Origin: Leptospirales bacterium
GTDB lineage: Bacteria > Spirochaetota > Leptospiria > Leptospirales > Leptonemataceae
Direction of reading: 5' to 3'
DNA length: 64,000 nt
Assembly (NCBI GenBank): GCA_019694655.1
Contig: JAIBBN010000003.1
Location: 62,001-126,000 of the forward strand
Shown here: positions 8,607 to 18,367 of the stretch, piece by piece
Layout: the number at the start of each line of letters is the position of its first letter
Numbering within the stretch: position 1 is the stretch's first letter
Program-made: the position numbers and the translations under genes
The notes under the pieces: generated by a model
Database searches by the model: none
The model's input: only the letters and a program-made list of their open reading frames with translations
What the model was told of the DNA's origin: nothing

Positions 8607-9515
8607 TTGTCCGGACACGATTCTTCGTTGCGCGCGATCTTTTTTGCGCTCTTTGCCAATCTGGGCATCGCTCTGGCCAAGGGCGCCGCGGCGTTCTATA
8701 CTGGCTCCGGCAGCATGCTGGCCGAGTGCATCCACAGTACTGCTGACTGCGCCAACCAGTTGTTGCTTTTGCTTGGCCTGCGCCGATCGCGACTGCCGCC
8801 GGACGAAGAGCATCCGCTTGGCTACGGCAAAGTCGTCTATTTCTGGAGTTTCATTGTCGCCCTGTTGCTGTTTAGCGTTGGCGGGCTTTTTTCCATCTAC
8901 GAGGGCCTGCACAAGTGGCAGAGTTCGGAGGCGGTCGAAAACCCATGGGTCGCTTTAATCGTACTCGGCGTATCTATCGTGCTGGAGTCGGTCAGCTGCT
9001 ATGGCGCCTTGCGCGAAGCGCGCAAGTTGCGCGGCCAGCGCTCCTTCTGGTCCTGGCTTTCGCAATCGCGCAACGCTGAGTTGGTGGTTGTTCTGGGCGA
9101 AGACATTGCGGCGCTGCTTGGACTCAATCTGGCTTTTGCCTTTGTACTTGCTACGATGCTCAGCGGCGATTCGCGCTGGGACGCCGCCGGTTCTATTGCC
9201 ATTGGCATTGTATTGCTGGCCGTGGCGATCTATCTGGCGCGACACATCAAGGGGCTCTTGATTGGCCGATCGGCAGATCCTGAGATGCGCGCCATGCTCG
9301 AAGATCATATTGCCCGCGACCCGGCTATCGAACGCGTCCTTAAGGTGCTTACTGTGCAGTTTGGTCCGGATGTGATGCTTGCGGCCAAGCTAAAGCTCGC
9401 ATCCGACCTGTCCCTGGCCGAGGCGATAGACGCCATCAATCGACTGGAGCGCGAACTCAAGGCGGCCTTTCCGGCAGTGCGCTGGTCCTTTATCGAACCT
9501 GATATGCTCGACTGA
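8607..9515 (+). CDS. Cation diffusion facilitator (CDF) family metal exporter
   Basis: A 302-residue six-helix transporter that exports divalent metals such as zinc using the proton gradient. The helix-2 metal site reads H-S-T-A-D (H-x-x-x-D), and helix 5 carries E-D-I-A-A-L (E-D rather than the usual H-x-x-x-D in that position), followed by a C-terminal cytoplasmic domain (~215-302) of the usual dimerisation type. TTG at 8607 is the start: GATAGGAG sits six bases upstream. The substitution at the second half-site suggests a metal preference different from zinc (iron, manganese or cobalt are possible). Divergent from the channel gene and 26 bases ahead of the ABC exporter. Confidence 0.85.
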   Translation: MSGHDSSLRAIFFALFANLGIALAKGAAAFYTGSGSMLAECIHSTADCANQLLLLLGLRRSRLPPDEEHPLGYGKVVYFWSFIVALLLFSVGGLFSIYEGLHKWQSSEAVENPWVALIVLGVSIVLESVSCYGALREARKLRGQRSFWSWLSQSRNAELVVVLGEDIAALLGLNLAFAFVLATMLSGDSRWDAAGSIAIGIVLLAVAIYLARHIKGLLIGRSADPEMRAMLEDHIARDPAIERVLKVLTVQFGPDVMLAAKLKLASDLSLAEAIDAINRLERELKAAFPAVRWSFIEPDMLD

Positions 9516-9541
9516 GCGCTCCGTTGCGCCAGGTTGGTCCG

Positions 9542-10492
9542 ATGGCTGCCGCTTTGAATTCGCGCCCTGAGACGATCCTCTCCATACGCGGATTGAACAA
9601 GATCTACAGCGGCGGGCTGCAGGCGCTGCAGGACATCCGCCTCGATATCCGCCGCGGCGAAATCTTTGCTTTGCTGGGACCAAATGGGGCTGGCAAGACC
9701 ACGCTGATCAGCGCCATTTGCGGAATTGTGCAGATCAGCTCTGGGACCATCCTGGCTGATGGACACGACGTGGTGCGTGATTCGCGCGCCGCACGATCGA
9801 TCATTGGCCTGGCGCCGCAGGAGCTGGCGACGGATGCCTTTGAGAGCGTGTGGGCAACAGTGCAATTCAGCCGCGGTCTTTTTGGCAAGCCGCCCGATGC
9901 GGCTTTCCTGGAACAGCTGCTGCGCGATCTGGCGCTCTGGGATAAACGTTCGGCGCGCATCATGACTCTTTCCGGAGGGATGAAGCGACGCGTGATGATT
10001 GCCAAGGCGCTGTCCCATGAGCCGCGCATCCTTTTTCTTGATGAGCCGACGGCGGGCGTCGACGTTGAATTGCGCCGTGAAATGTGGTCCATCGTGCGCC
10101 GACTGCGCGATCAGGGCGTCACCATCATACTGACCACGCACTACATTGAAGAAGCTGAGGAAATGGCCGATCGCGTTGGCGTGATTCAGAACGGTCGCCT
10201 GATTGTAGTTGAAGAAAAGGACGCCTTGATGCGCAAATTGGGCAAGCGTCAGTTGATCTTGCATTTGCGTCACCCGCTGCGATCAATCCCAGAAACGCTT
10301 TCCGATTTGCCGCTGCAGCTGGAAGGCAACGGCGAGTTGCTGGTCTTCAGCTATGATGCTGCGCGCGTCGAGAGCGGCATCAGCGAGTTGCTATCGCGTT
10401 TACAGGCGCAGCAGGTCGACTTCAAGGATATGCAGACCCGCGAGAGTTCTCTGGAAGAGATCTTTGTGAGCCTGGTAGGAGGCAAGCTGTGA
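9542..10492 (+). CDS. ABC-2 type exporter, ATP-binding subunit
   Basis: A 316-residue ATPase that powers the permease encoded just downstream. Walker A is G-P-N-G-A-G-K-T-T (~47-55), the signature is L-S-G-G-M-K-R-R and Walker B is [12 protein letters not shown], followed by T-T-H-Y-I-E-E-A-E. The C-terminal ~90 residues are the extension usual in NodI/DrrA-type ABC-2 exporters. Overlap of its TGA with the next gene's GTG shows translational coupling. ATG 9542 is preferred; an in-frame TTG at 9524 is possible. The substrate (lipid, polysaccharide or drug) is unknown. Confidence 0.9.
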   Translation: MAAALNSRPETILSIRGLNKIYSGGLQALQDIRLDIRRGEIFALLGPNGAGKTTLISAICGIVQISSGTILADGHDVVRDSRAARSIIGLAPQELATDAFESVWATVQFSRGLFGKPPDAAFLEQLLRDLALWDKRSARIMTLSGGMKRRVMIAKALSHEPRILFLDEPTAGVDVELRREMWSIVRRLRDQGVTIILTTHYIEEAEEMADRVGVIQNGRLIVVEEKDALMRKLGKRQLILHLRHPLRSIPETLSDLPLQLEGNGELLVFSYDAARVESGISELLSRLQAQQVDFKDMQTRESSLEEIFVSLVGGKL

Positions 10493-11250
10493 ATCTGTAT
10501 GCCATCCGGGCTATTTATCGCTTTGAAATGGCGCGCACCGGCCGCACCCTTATGCAGAGCATCCTCTCGCCGGTGCTTTCCACCTCGCTCTACTTCATTG
10601 TTTTTGGAGCGGCGATCGGCTCGCGAATGACGGCGATCAATGGCGTAAGCTACGGGGCCTTCATCGTTCCCGGCCTGGTCATGCTTTCCATTTTGAACGA
10701 GAGCATCTCCAATGCCTCCTTTGGCATCTATATGCCCAAATTCACTGGCACGATCTACGAAACGCTTTCAGCGCCGATTTCCTTTGTCGAGGTGCTCTGC
10801 GGGTACGTGGGTGCTGCGGCCACCAAATCTTTGATCCTGGGCGCGCTGATGCTCGCGGCCGCCAGATTCTTTGTGGACTATCAAGTAGCGCATCCAGGCT
10901 GGATGCTATTCTACTTGCTGCTGACAGCAACGACCTTTAGCCTGTTCGGATTTATCATTGGCATCTGGGCCGACGGATTTGAGAAGCTGCAGATCATCCC
11001 CTTGCTGGTGGTAACGCCGCTGACCTTTCTGGGCGGCAGCTTTTATTCCATACAGATGCTGCCGCCGCTCTGGCAGACTGTCTCGCTTTTCAATCCGGTG
11101 GTATACCTGGTCAGCTGCTTTCGCTGGAGCTTTTTTGGATCGGCAGATGTCGACGTTCCGCTGAGCACAGCAATGATCCTGCTCTTCCTCTCCCTGTGTT
11201 TGGGCTTTGTCTGGTATGTCTTCCGCAGCGGCTGGCGGCTGCGTCAGTAA
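10489..11250 (+). CDS. ABC-2 type exporter, permease subunit
   Basis: A 253-residue inner-membrane protein with six helices in the ABC-2 arrangement. It carries the typical cytosolic entry [13 protein letters not shown], then P-G-L-V-M-L-S, and near the end [14 protein letters not shown]. The last resembles the F-x-x-G-x-x-[FY]-x-[IL]-x-x-L-P signature of NodJ/DrrB-type permeases. GTG start overlaps the stop of the ATPase gene by four bases, so the two form one transporter. It is convergent with the giant regulator gene, with only 21 bases between their stops. Confidence 0.9.
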   Translation: MNLYAIRAIYRFEMARTGRTLMQSILSPVLSTSLYFIVFGAAIGSRMTAINGVSYGAFIVPGLVMLSILNESISNASFGIYMPKFTGTIYETLSAPISFVEVLCGYVGAAATKSLILGALMLAAARFFVDYQVAHPGWMLFYLLLTATTFSLFGFIIGIWADGFEKLQIIPLLVVTPLTFLGGSFYSIQMLPPLWQTVSLFNPVVYLVSCFRWSFFGSADVDVPLSTAMILLFLSLCLGFVWYVFRSGWRLRQ

Positions 11251-11271
11251 CCGGCCGGCGCAGTCTGGCGC

Positions 11272-14200
11272 TCAACCGCCCCACAGGCGGCGCTCCAGGG
11301 CCAGCAGTTGTGCATCGCCTGGATAGGTATTGCGCGCGTCGGCCATCAGTGCGCGGGCTCGCGCGATTCGCCCGGCGCGTGCGCTCATTTCAATCAAATG
11401 CAGCAGATTGGGAATGTGCTCCGGCTCGCGCAGCAGCAGCCTCTCGCCTTCTTTGACGGCATCGTAGAATTGCTCCAGTTTTCCAAGGGCGACAGAAAGC
11501 GGAAAAAGGTAGCGAGTGAGGTGCGGATGCGCCGCCAGAAGGACGCTGCCTATTTCCGCCGTCCGTTCGTAGTCGTCGGCTTCGATAGCGCTTTCCAGTT
11601 CGGCAATGGTTTGTTTCATTACCTCCTGGTTCAAATCATCGAGCATGTTTTCACGCCAGCCCAGGCGCAGAATGGAAAGATCGTCGGAGGGATCGCCGTT
11701 TTGCAAGAGCGATCCAAAGACGCCGCGCAGGCTGCCGTCCTGTTCTTCAATGCAACGCAAAAAGCTGCGACCCTCGTCGCCCTTGTCATCGCCGCCGGAG
11801 GAAAATTCATCGCGCCCATCGGAGCCCAGGAATACCGCATCGCCGCAGCGCAGCGGCGTCACATCAATACAGGGAAACGCTGCCGGACGGTCATGACCCA
11901 GCTTGCGCAAGCGCTGACTGGCGAACAGGTAGCGCGCCCGGCCATCGCGATACAGCGCAATTTCCGGGTGCATGGCATTGATCGTGTACAATGAGCCGGT
12001 ATAGTCATCGAGCAGTCCAAAGACTGCAGACATCAGCATACTGCCTTCGAAGCTTTCGAAGGCCTTGTGCAGCGCGAAGTAGCAGCGCTGCAGCCAGTTT
12101 TCGGGCGAAATATCGCGGTCCTGCTCCGCCGAGAGCGTATGCTGCACCATGGATTTGAAAACCGTACCCAGCACCAGCACGCCGCCGGCGCCCTGGATTG
12201 ATTTGCCCATTGCATCGCCATTCAGAAATACAATGTAGGGTCGACCGCCCAGATCCATGTTCTCGGTGATATTGATATCGCCGCCCAGCTCCCACTGACG
12301 GTGGCGAAACATGAAGCGCTTCTTCTGGCGAACCATTGAATCTACGGAGGTATTGGCGCTGGATGCGCGGCTGCGACTGAGCGGCTCAATGAGCAACATG
12401 TTCAAGAAGTAGTCCATGTCCTGCTGTTCTTTCAGCTCGCGAACTTCATTCAGCGCTTTGCGCAGCTCGGCGGTCCGGTCCTCCACCTGCGACTCAAGAC
12501 TGGTATAGAGACGGGCGTTATCCAGGCTGATGGCGATCTGCGATGTCAGGACATTGAGCAATTCCATCTGACCGCGATTGAATGCGCCAGCGCTGAGCGT
12601 ATTCTCCAGGTAGACGGCGGCAACCAGCTTGCCGTGACGCAGAACGGGATAGCAAAGAACCGAGCGCGGCTGTCGGGAAAGAATGTAGGGGTCCTGAACA
12701 AAGAGTCCTTCGCGCGTGGCGTCGGCCAGCAGCACTACCTCTTCTGTTCGCAAAACATAGCGAACGATGCTGACGGCCAGCTCCTCCGTTTCTTCCAGCG
12801 GCGCATTGGCAAAGATCAGCGCGCCATCATTGCGGTTGGATGATGCGGCGACGCGCCAGCGTTCGCCGTCATGTAGCGTCAGGGCGCCGCGATCGGCGCC
12901 GGCTATCTCAAACAGAATTTGCAGCAAGCGATCCAGCAGGCGATCACTCTGAATTTCGCTGGAGATTGCCTGCGAGGCGCGAACGACAGCCTCCAGGTCC
13001 ATGGCGCTGCCGGCGTCGGTCAATGCGTCATCGGTTGCCGAGAGACCGGCGCTTTCCGGGTTTTCTCCAATAAAACGGGCCAGGGTCGCCGCCGCCTGGA
13101 CGGCCAGCGGTCGGCTGCCCCAGGTGCGGAAGGCGCCCTCCGCCAGTTGCAAATGCATGACGGCATATGCCTTTTCCTCCTGCGCGGCGCAAAGCTCAGC
13201 AAGCAGTTGGTGGGCGATTGCTTCCTCCAGCCAGAAGCGATTGTTTCGCGCCAGTCGTTGCGCTGCGTAGAGCTTGCTACGGGCTCGGCGGGTGCGGCGT
13301 TGTAATTGGAGCAGCAGGGCATGAGCAATGGCCGCTTTGTGCCCGTAGTTTTCCGGGCAATTGGCCGCCCAGCTTTGCAGCTGCCGCACGCAGCGCGCCA
13401 GTTCGCGACGAAGAGTCGCCCGCTTCCAGCCGCGGTGTTTCGCCGCTTGCCGGGCCGCAATCAGCGCCTGAAAAAAGCAGAGTTCCGGAATGAACATCAT
13501 TCCCAGCATCGCGCCGCTGAGCGGCAGCGCCAGACGCAGATAACGGTCGGCCTGCGTCAGGTCTCCAAAGAAGTACTCCAGTCGCGCTTTGCAGAGATAG
13601 TAATCGAAAAGGGCATTGGCATTGCTTGATGCCAGCCATTCGGGCAATGCGCTTCGCTCATCAAAGTAGTCACCCTGCAGCAGCAGCAAATCGCTGGCCT
13701 GTCCGCGCAGATTCTGGATGAACTGCTTGTTCAACTGATACAACTGGTAGGCGTTGTACTGCTTGAGACTCTGGAACAGATCATCGTGTCGGCGAAAGCT
13801 CTGCAGAGTCTCTTCCAGATTGCGACGCATCAAGGACATCTGGAAATGCATATTATTGAGCGCGTAGGAAGTGTACTGCAGGTCGCCATTGGCCAGCCCG
13901 CTTTCAATGGAGCGGCGAAAGATTGGCTCCTGTTCGCGCGCCGCCGTGCGCCAATGGGCGATCATTGTGGCGTGGATGAAGAGAACGCGGCATTCGATGG
14001 CCCGGGCGCGATCGCCGAATCGCTCGAGGGTTTGAATGGCCAGCTTTCCGAGTCGTTCGCCCGCCCGGTAGTTCCCCAGTGCGGCGCACTGCAATACGCC
14101 AAAGGTGGCGTAGGAAAAAGCGGTCAATGGCGCAGCGCCATAGCGCAACGAAAGGTTAACCATTTTCAGGACCAGCAGCGGGAAGAGCGCGGGTTCGCCA

Positions 14201-16890
14201 ATGTAGGCAGCTGCCAGACTGGCGTTGAGAATACGAATAGCAGCCCGCGCCCGGACCTCTCTCATCTCGCCAATTGCGGAGAGGCTTGTGATCGGTCGAC
14301 GGCCCCGTCGCCGCCAATAGCGGAGCAGTTCCAGGATCAGATTCCAGCGGCCGGCCCGGCGCGGCAGCGGCGCCTCCAGTTCGCGCAGTGATTCGCGCAG
14401 TTGCTGCAGCGCTTCGGTCATTCGATTCTGACTTACGTACATCGAAGCGCGCAGTTCAAAAATCGGCGCCTTATCGACGGCGTCCCTGGCATGGCGAAGG
14501 ATCACATCGAAGGTGGACTCCGCCGCCTCGTAGTCTTTGCTCAGGTATTCCGCCGCCGCTTTGCCGGAAAAGAGCCCAAGCGATTCCGTGTAGCGCTGCA
14601 GCCAGGCATCCTCGGGTAAAAGGTCGATAGCAACCTTGTAGTAGCCCAGGGCAGCGTCATAGGCCGTTGCCGCCAGCGCCCGATCAGCCGCCGTATGGTT
14701 CAGGCGCAATCCCTGTTCGCGCTCATCCGCATCGCGCAGCAGCGGCAGCGCCTGATTCAACTGGGTGACGACTGTAAAGATGTGATCTTCAAGTCGAAAC
14801 TGATCGAGCATCGCCAGGTAGCTTCGGGCGATCAGTAAATGCAGCCGCATGCGTTCATTGGAGTCGATCAGAGCATAGGTTGCTTCGCGAATCTTGTCGT
14901 GAGCAAAGTTCGCGTCGTTTTTGCCAAGGCGCAGGAATCCCTCGTTGGCCAGGCGGACAAGCGATTCGGATGATTGCTCCGGATCGTTCGTTTCAATTTG
15001 CAGAAATACGTCGCGACGAAACCATGCGCCCACGCAAGCAGCAACTTTCAATACCTGTTGATCGACTTCGCTTTGCAGACGAATCCGCTCGATCATGAAC
15101 TCCGCAACATTGGCGGAGATGTGCGCCTGCTCGACCTCTTCTGCGTTCCAGACCCATCCGGCGCCTTCGTAGCGGAGCAGCCGCTTTTGATAGAGGCTGC
15201 GAAAGACCTCGCCCACAAAGAAGGGATTGCCCTTGGTTCGATTGTAGATAAGCGTCGCCAGCCCGAGGGCCCGCGACTCTGGCAGCCGAAGCGTGTCTTG
15301 AACCAGCTGCGCAACGTCGGCCTCCGTCATCGGCGGCAGAGAAATCTCCAGCAGCGGCGCATCGCTACTGCGCAGCGATTCGAGCAGCTTGCTCAGCGGG
15401 TGGCTGTCATCGACCTCGTTGTCGCGATAGGCAAGTATGAACAGCAGGTGACGGATTTCGCGATTCCCCAGCGCGGACTCCAGCAGTCGAAGGCTGGCAG
15501 CATCGGCCCATTGCATATCATCCAGAAAGATTACGCTGGGATAGGACCGGCTGCCAAAAGCGGCGATGAAGCGCTGGAAGAGAATGTGAAAGCGGTTTTG
15601 CGTCTCCTGAGCGGACAGCGCCGCCAATTCGGGCTGCGGTCCAATGAGCGCCGAGAGCTCCGGAATGACGTCAATGATGGCGCGGCCGCCGTCGCCCAGG
15701 GCCTCCAGCAGGCGCTGCCGCCAGTAGTCTACGTAATCGGCGCTGCCGGTTAGAATTTGCCGAACCAGAGACTGGAAGGCGCGCACCAGTCCGCGATAGG
15801 GGACGTCGCGCTTGTAGCTATCGTACTTTCCATCGCCAAACAATCCGCGCGCTGCAATGATCGGCGCCTGCGCTTCTTGAATCAGGACCGATTTGCCAAT
15901 TCCCGAACGCCCCGATACGAATATCGTTTCCGTGCGGCCGGCTCGCGTACGCTCGAAGGACTGTACAATCTGCGCTACCTGCAGGCTGCGGCCGTAGAGC
16001 CTTTCGGGCATTGAGAAGCGGCTGCTGCGGTCGCGCTCGCCAACTGCAAGCTGCAGATGATAAAGGCCCTCTTCACCCCTGTTCTCCAGCTCCTGCTGAC
16101 AGAGCAGAAGATCAAAGAGCAGTCCATCGGCGCTCTGGTAGCGATCTTCCGGATTCTTTTCCAGGAGTCGCATGGCGATGGCTGAAAGCGCCGGCGCCGC
16201 GCCCACTCGCTCAGCCGGAGTTGCCGGCGTGCGAGCAATGTGAGCATGGATCAAACCGAGGGGGTCCTGGACCGAGAAGGGGGCGTCGCCGCACAGATAG
16301 TGATAGAAGATGGCCCCCAGCGAATAGAGATCGCTGCGATAGTCGACGGAGCGACTCATTCGGCCCGATTCCTCGGGCGACATGTAGGCCAGCTCGTCGC
16401 TTCGGGAGAGGTCCAGCAGCGGCGAGGGGCTTCGACGCTCGAGAAAGGTAGCGGCGCTGAAATCAAAGAACTGAATGCTGCCGTTGACCACGTTGTAGAG
16501 CATCGCCGCCGGTCGCATTGCCGAGAGCACGGCGCCACAGCTGTGCAGCCGGGCAAGGGCATGCGCCGCGCCGGTGACAATATCTAGCGCCAGGCTGTTG
16601 TCCCCGGGCCCTGGCGGCGGCAGCGGCGTTCCTCCGCGGTCTTCCAGGATCAGGCTGAGGCCGCGCGCGCCCTGCACCAGTCGCGGCGGCGTGAGCTGAA
16701 GCTGAGCGTACAGTTTCTGCAGAAATTCGTATTCCTCGCGCAGTCGCTTTTCTGTTTCACTCTGCCGCGGGCCGGGGATGCATTCGCGGACCAGCTCACT
16801 GCCGCCGTCCGTTTCGACGCGCAGCAGTTGCAGGCCATTGCGCTGTGCCAGGATAGTTCGCTGCGGACTGTCTACGGGAACATGCGCCAT
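11272..16890 (-). CDS. Giant signalling protein: pseudokinase, AAA ATPase, TPR, GAF and SpoIIE-type phosphatase
   Basis: An 1872-residue cytosolic regulator. Domains in order: Ser/Thr kinase-like fold (~1-270), AAA/STAND ATPase (~300-600, Walker A G-R-S-G-I-G-K-S), a long helical TPR-like region (~650-1230), GAF (~1270-1430), a coiled coil, a SpoIIE/PP2C phosphatase domain (~1500-1735) and C-terminal TPR-like helices. The kinase catalytic loop is degraded: HRD-x-K-x-x-N reads L-S-A-M-R-P-A-A, and DFG reads D-F-S, while the S-P-E and D-x-Y-S-L-G structural motifs remain. The SpoIIE acidic residues are kept (G-G-D-I, N-G-D-A-M-G-K, S-D-G-R-D, S-D-D-L-S). So it probably senses and dephosphorylates rather than phosphorylates. 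The ATG at 16890 follows the SDR stop by six bases. Confidence 0.85.
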   Translation of the reverse strand: MAHVPVDSPQRTILAQRNGLQLLRVETDGGSELVRECIPGPRQSETEKRLREEYEFLQKLYAQLQLTPPRLVQGARGLSLILEDRGGTPLPPPGPGDNSLALDIVTGAAHALARLHSCGAVLSAMRPAAMLYNVVNGSIQFFDFSAATFLERRSPSPLLDLSRSDELAYMSPEESGRMSRSVDYRSDLYSLGAIFYHYLCGDAPFSVQDPLGLIHAHIARTPATPAERVGAAPALSAIAMRLLEKNPEDRYQSADGLLFDLLLCQQELENRGEEGLYHLQLAVGERDRSSRFSMPERLYGRSLQVAQIVQSFERTRAGRTETIFVSGRSGIGKSVLIQEAQAPIIAARGLFGDGKYDSYKRDVPYRGLVRAFQSLVRQILTGSADYVDYWRQRLLEALGDGGRAIIDVIPELSALIGPQPELAALSAQETQNRFHILFQRFIAAFGSRSYPSVIFLDDMQWADAASLRLLESALGNREIRHLLFILAYRDNEVDDSHPLSKLLESLRSSDAPLLEISLPPMTEADVAQLVQDTLRLPESRALGLATLIYNRTKGNPFFVGEVFRSLYQKRLLRYEGAGWVWNAEEVEQAHISANVAEFMIERIRLQSEVDQQVLKVAACVGAWFRRDVFLQIETNDPEQSSESLVRLANEGFLRLGKNDANFAHDKIREATYALIDSNERMRLHLLIARSYLAMLDQFRLEDHIFTVVTQLNQALPLLRDADEREQGLRLNHTAADRALAATAYDAALGYYKVAIDLLPEDAWLQRYTESLGLFSGKAAAEYLSKDYEAAESTFDVILRHARDAVDKAPIFELRASMYVSQNRMTEALQQLRESLRELEAPLPRRAGRWNLILELLRYWRRRGRRPITSLSAIGEMREVRARAAIRILNASLAAAYIGEPALFPLLVLKMVNLSLRYGAAPLTAFSYATFGVLQCAALGNYRAGERLGKLAIQTLERFGDRARAIECRVLFIHATMIAHWRTAAREQEPIFRRSIESGLANGDLQYTSYALNNMHFQMSLMRRNLEETLQSFRRHDDLFQSLKQYNAYQLYQLNKQFIQNLRGQASDLLLLQGDYFDERSALPEWLASSNANALFDYYLCKARLEYFFGDLTQADRYLRLALPLSGAMLGMMFIPELCFFQALIAARQAAKHRGWKRATLRRELARCVRQLQSWAANCPENYGHKAAIAHALLLQLQRRTRRARSKLYAAQRLARNNRFWLEEAIAHQLLAELCAAQEEKAYAVMHLQLAEGAFRTWGSRPLAVQAAATLARFIGENPESAGLSATDDALTDAGSAMDLEAVVRASQAISSEIQSDRLLDRLLQILFEIAGADRGALTLHDGERWRVAASSNRNDGALIFANAPLEETEELAVSIVRYVLRTEEVVLLADATREGLFVQDPYILSRQPRSVLCYPVLRHGKLVAAVYLENTLSAGAFNRGQMELLNVLTSQIAISLDNARLYTSLESQVEDRTAELRKALNEVRELKEQQDMDYFLNMLLIEPLSRSRASSANTSVDSMVRQKKRFMFRHRQWELGGDINITENMDLGGRPYIVFLNGDAMGKSIQGAGGVLVLGTVFKSMVQHTLSAEQDRDISPENWLQRCYFALHKAFESFEGSMLMSAVFGLLDDYTGSLYTINAMHPEIALYRDGRARYLFASQRLRKLGHDRPAAFPCIDVTPLRCGDAVFLGSDGRDEFSSGGDDKGDEGRSFLRCIEEQDGSLRGVFGSLLQNGDPSDDLSILRLGWRENMLDDLNQEVMKQTIAELESAIEADDYERTAEIGSVLLAAHPHLTRYLFPLSVALGKLEQFYDAVKEGERLLLREPEHIPNLLHLIEMSARAGRIARARALMADARNTYPGDAQLLALERRLWGG

Positions 16891-16896
16891 GGCCAA

Positions 16897-17685
16897 CTAC
16901 CACTTGCCGGCGCTGAACCCTCCATCCACGGGAATCACGGCGCCTGTTACATAAGACGCAGCAGGAGAGGCCAGCCAGACTACAGTGTCAGCTATTTCTT
17001 CCGGCGCCGCAAATCTTTTCATTGCTGTAAGATCCAACTTTTTCTGCGTACGCTCTGGATTGGCCTGCAGACGTTCGGGACTGTTCATTCCGCCGAGTAC
17101 CGGTCCGGGCGCGATGGCATTGATGCGAATCTGCGCTGGGGCCGCCTCGATGGCCGCTGCCTTTGTCAGCGCCAGTACGGCGCTCTTGGAGGCGCAGTAG
17201 GCCGCCTGAGCGGGCAGAGCGATCAGGCCGGCGACCGAGCTATTGTTGATGATGGCGCCGCCCTTGCCGCGCGCCATCAATCCAATTTGCGCCTTCAGGC
17301 AATAGAAGACTCCGTTGAGATTGATGGCAATGATACGCTGCCACTCGTCGATACTCATTTCGGCGACGCTCAGATGCTTGCTGGCAGTTGCGCCGGCATT
17401 GTTGAAGGCTACGTCGAGGCGCCCTTCGCATCCGGCAATGTCCTCGTGCAAATTACGCACGGAATCCGCGTCGCTCACATCGCAGCGGATGAAACGGTGC
17501 GTGCGATTGGCGCCGAGGGCGGCCAGCGCTTCCCGGCCGCGAGTTTCATCGCGTCCGCTGATAATTACCAGGGCGCCCAGGGCGGCAAAGCGCCGGGCAA
17601 CGCAAAGGCCCATGCCGCTTGTGGCCCCCGTGACCAAAATGACCTGATCGGCAAAGGCGTCTTTCGATTGCGAGGCTTCGCTCAT
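16897..17685 (-). CDS. Short-chain dehydrogenase/reductase (SDR)
   Basis: A 262-residue classical SDR. Cofactor motif T-G-A-T-S-G-M-G (~20-27), N-N-A-G (~93-96), catalytic Ser in N-N-S-S-V-A-G, and Y-C-A-S-K (Tyr/Lys pair) are all present; the C-terminus ends with the usual V-D-G-G-F. S-G-R-D after beta-2 suggests NADP(H) use. The substrate is unknown. It overlaps the HAD-like gene upstream by four bases and the giant regulator starts six bases after its stop, so the three are one transcription unit. That a metabolic enzyme sits between two signalling-type proteins is notable. Confidence 0.9.
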   Translation of the reverse strand: MSEASQSKDAFADQVILVTGATSGMGLCVARRFAALGALVIISGRDETRGREALAALGANRTHRFIRCDVSDADSVRNLHEDIAGCEGRLDVAFNNAGATASKHLSVAEMSIDEWQRIIAINLNGVFYCLKAQIGLMARGKGGAIINNSSVAGLIALPAQAAYCASKSAVLALTKAAAIEAAPAQIRINAIAPGPVLGGMNSPERLQANPERTQKKLDLTAMKRFAAPEEIADTVVWLASPAASYVTGAVIPVDGGFSAGKW

Positions 17686-18359
17686 TCCCAGATCCGATCG
17701 CGGTCGGCGTCATTTTCGATGCGTTGCAGGAGGTCCAGAGTCACCTCGGCCAGCGCATCAATCTGGTAACGCACGCCAAGCTCGGTCATGGCCTGGCGCT
17801 GGAAACTGAAGGGATGGGCGATGTTCATGGCAATGAAGGGCGCCCGCGCCGCCCGCGCGGCGCGAGCAATCTCTGCTTCTTCATCCATAAACAGCGTCTC
17901 GCGCGGATCAAGTCGAAAGATATCGTAAATGATCTGGCGAACGCCCGGCCGGATATCGCGCGTTTGAATATAGCCAGGCCCGTCAAAGTAAGCTTCCAAT
18001 CCGCGCGTGTTGGCGTCGAAGTAAGAGCGGTCGGCGCCGCCGTAACAGACCACGCGGTAACCGCAGCCGCGCAGTAAATGCAGCATGGGCTCCAGTCCCG
18101 CATTGCGACGAATGCGCCGACTGCTTTCAAAGGCGCGGCGCTCCTGGTGATAGAGATTGACAATGTCCTCCTCCGTATGGGCAAGCCCGTAGCGTTCGAC
18201 CAGGAATCTGGCGGCATGACGCTGGGGCCTTGCAAATACGTTGGCCTCAACCTCGGCGCTGTAGGATACGCCCAGCTTTTCCGCTACAGCCAGGGTGATA
18301 GGCGCCAGAATGTTTTCCAGGACCACGCCGTCGAGGTGCAGAAAGACGTAGCGAATCAC
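17682..18359 (-). CDS. HAD-superfamily protein lacking catalytic residues
   Basis: A 225-residue protein with the HAD fold. Motif I reads V-F-L-H-L-D-G-V-V: the usual nucleophile Asp is His8, though the second Asp (10) and the Gly remain. Motif II, normally ending in Thr/Ser, reads V-V-C-Y-G-G-A; motif IV reads L-F-M-D-E-E-A. The helical cap lies between (~25-100). With nucleophile and motif II Thr/Ser both missing, phosphatase activity is unlikely, so a binding or regulatory role is more plausible. It is first in the operon with the SDR and giant regulator. Close but distinct from the beta-phosphoglucomutase-like group in length and layout. Confidence 0.75.
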   Translation of the reverse strand: MIRYVFLHLDGVVLENILAPITLAVAEKLGVSYSAEVEANVFARPQRHAARFLVERYGLAHTEEDIVNLYHQERRAFESSRRIRRNAGLEPMLHLLRGCGYRVVCYGGADRSYFDANTRGLEAYFDGPGYIQTRDIRPGVRQIIYDIFRLDPRETLFMDEEAEIARAARAARAPFIAMNIAHPFSFQRQAMTELGVRYQIDALAEVTLDLLQRIENDADRDRIWE

Positions 18360-18367
18360 CCGTCCCC

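Noticed and set aside
8433-8912. N-terminal extension of the channel gene
   Set aside because: The frame stays open, but this part overlaps the divergent CDF gene and has no membrane or domain features.
9305-10273. Open frame antisense to the CDF and ABC genes
   Set aside because: No membrane, signal or domain features; both sense genes have clear motifs and start sites.
14974-15753. Open frame antisense to the giant regulator
   Set aside because: Shadow of the AAA region; no ribosome binding site and no known features.
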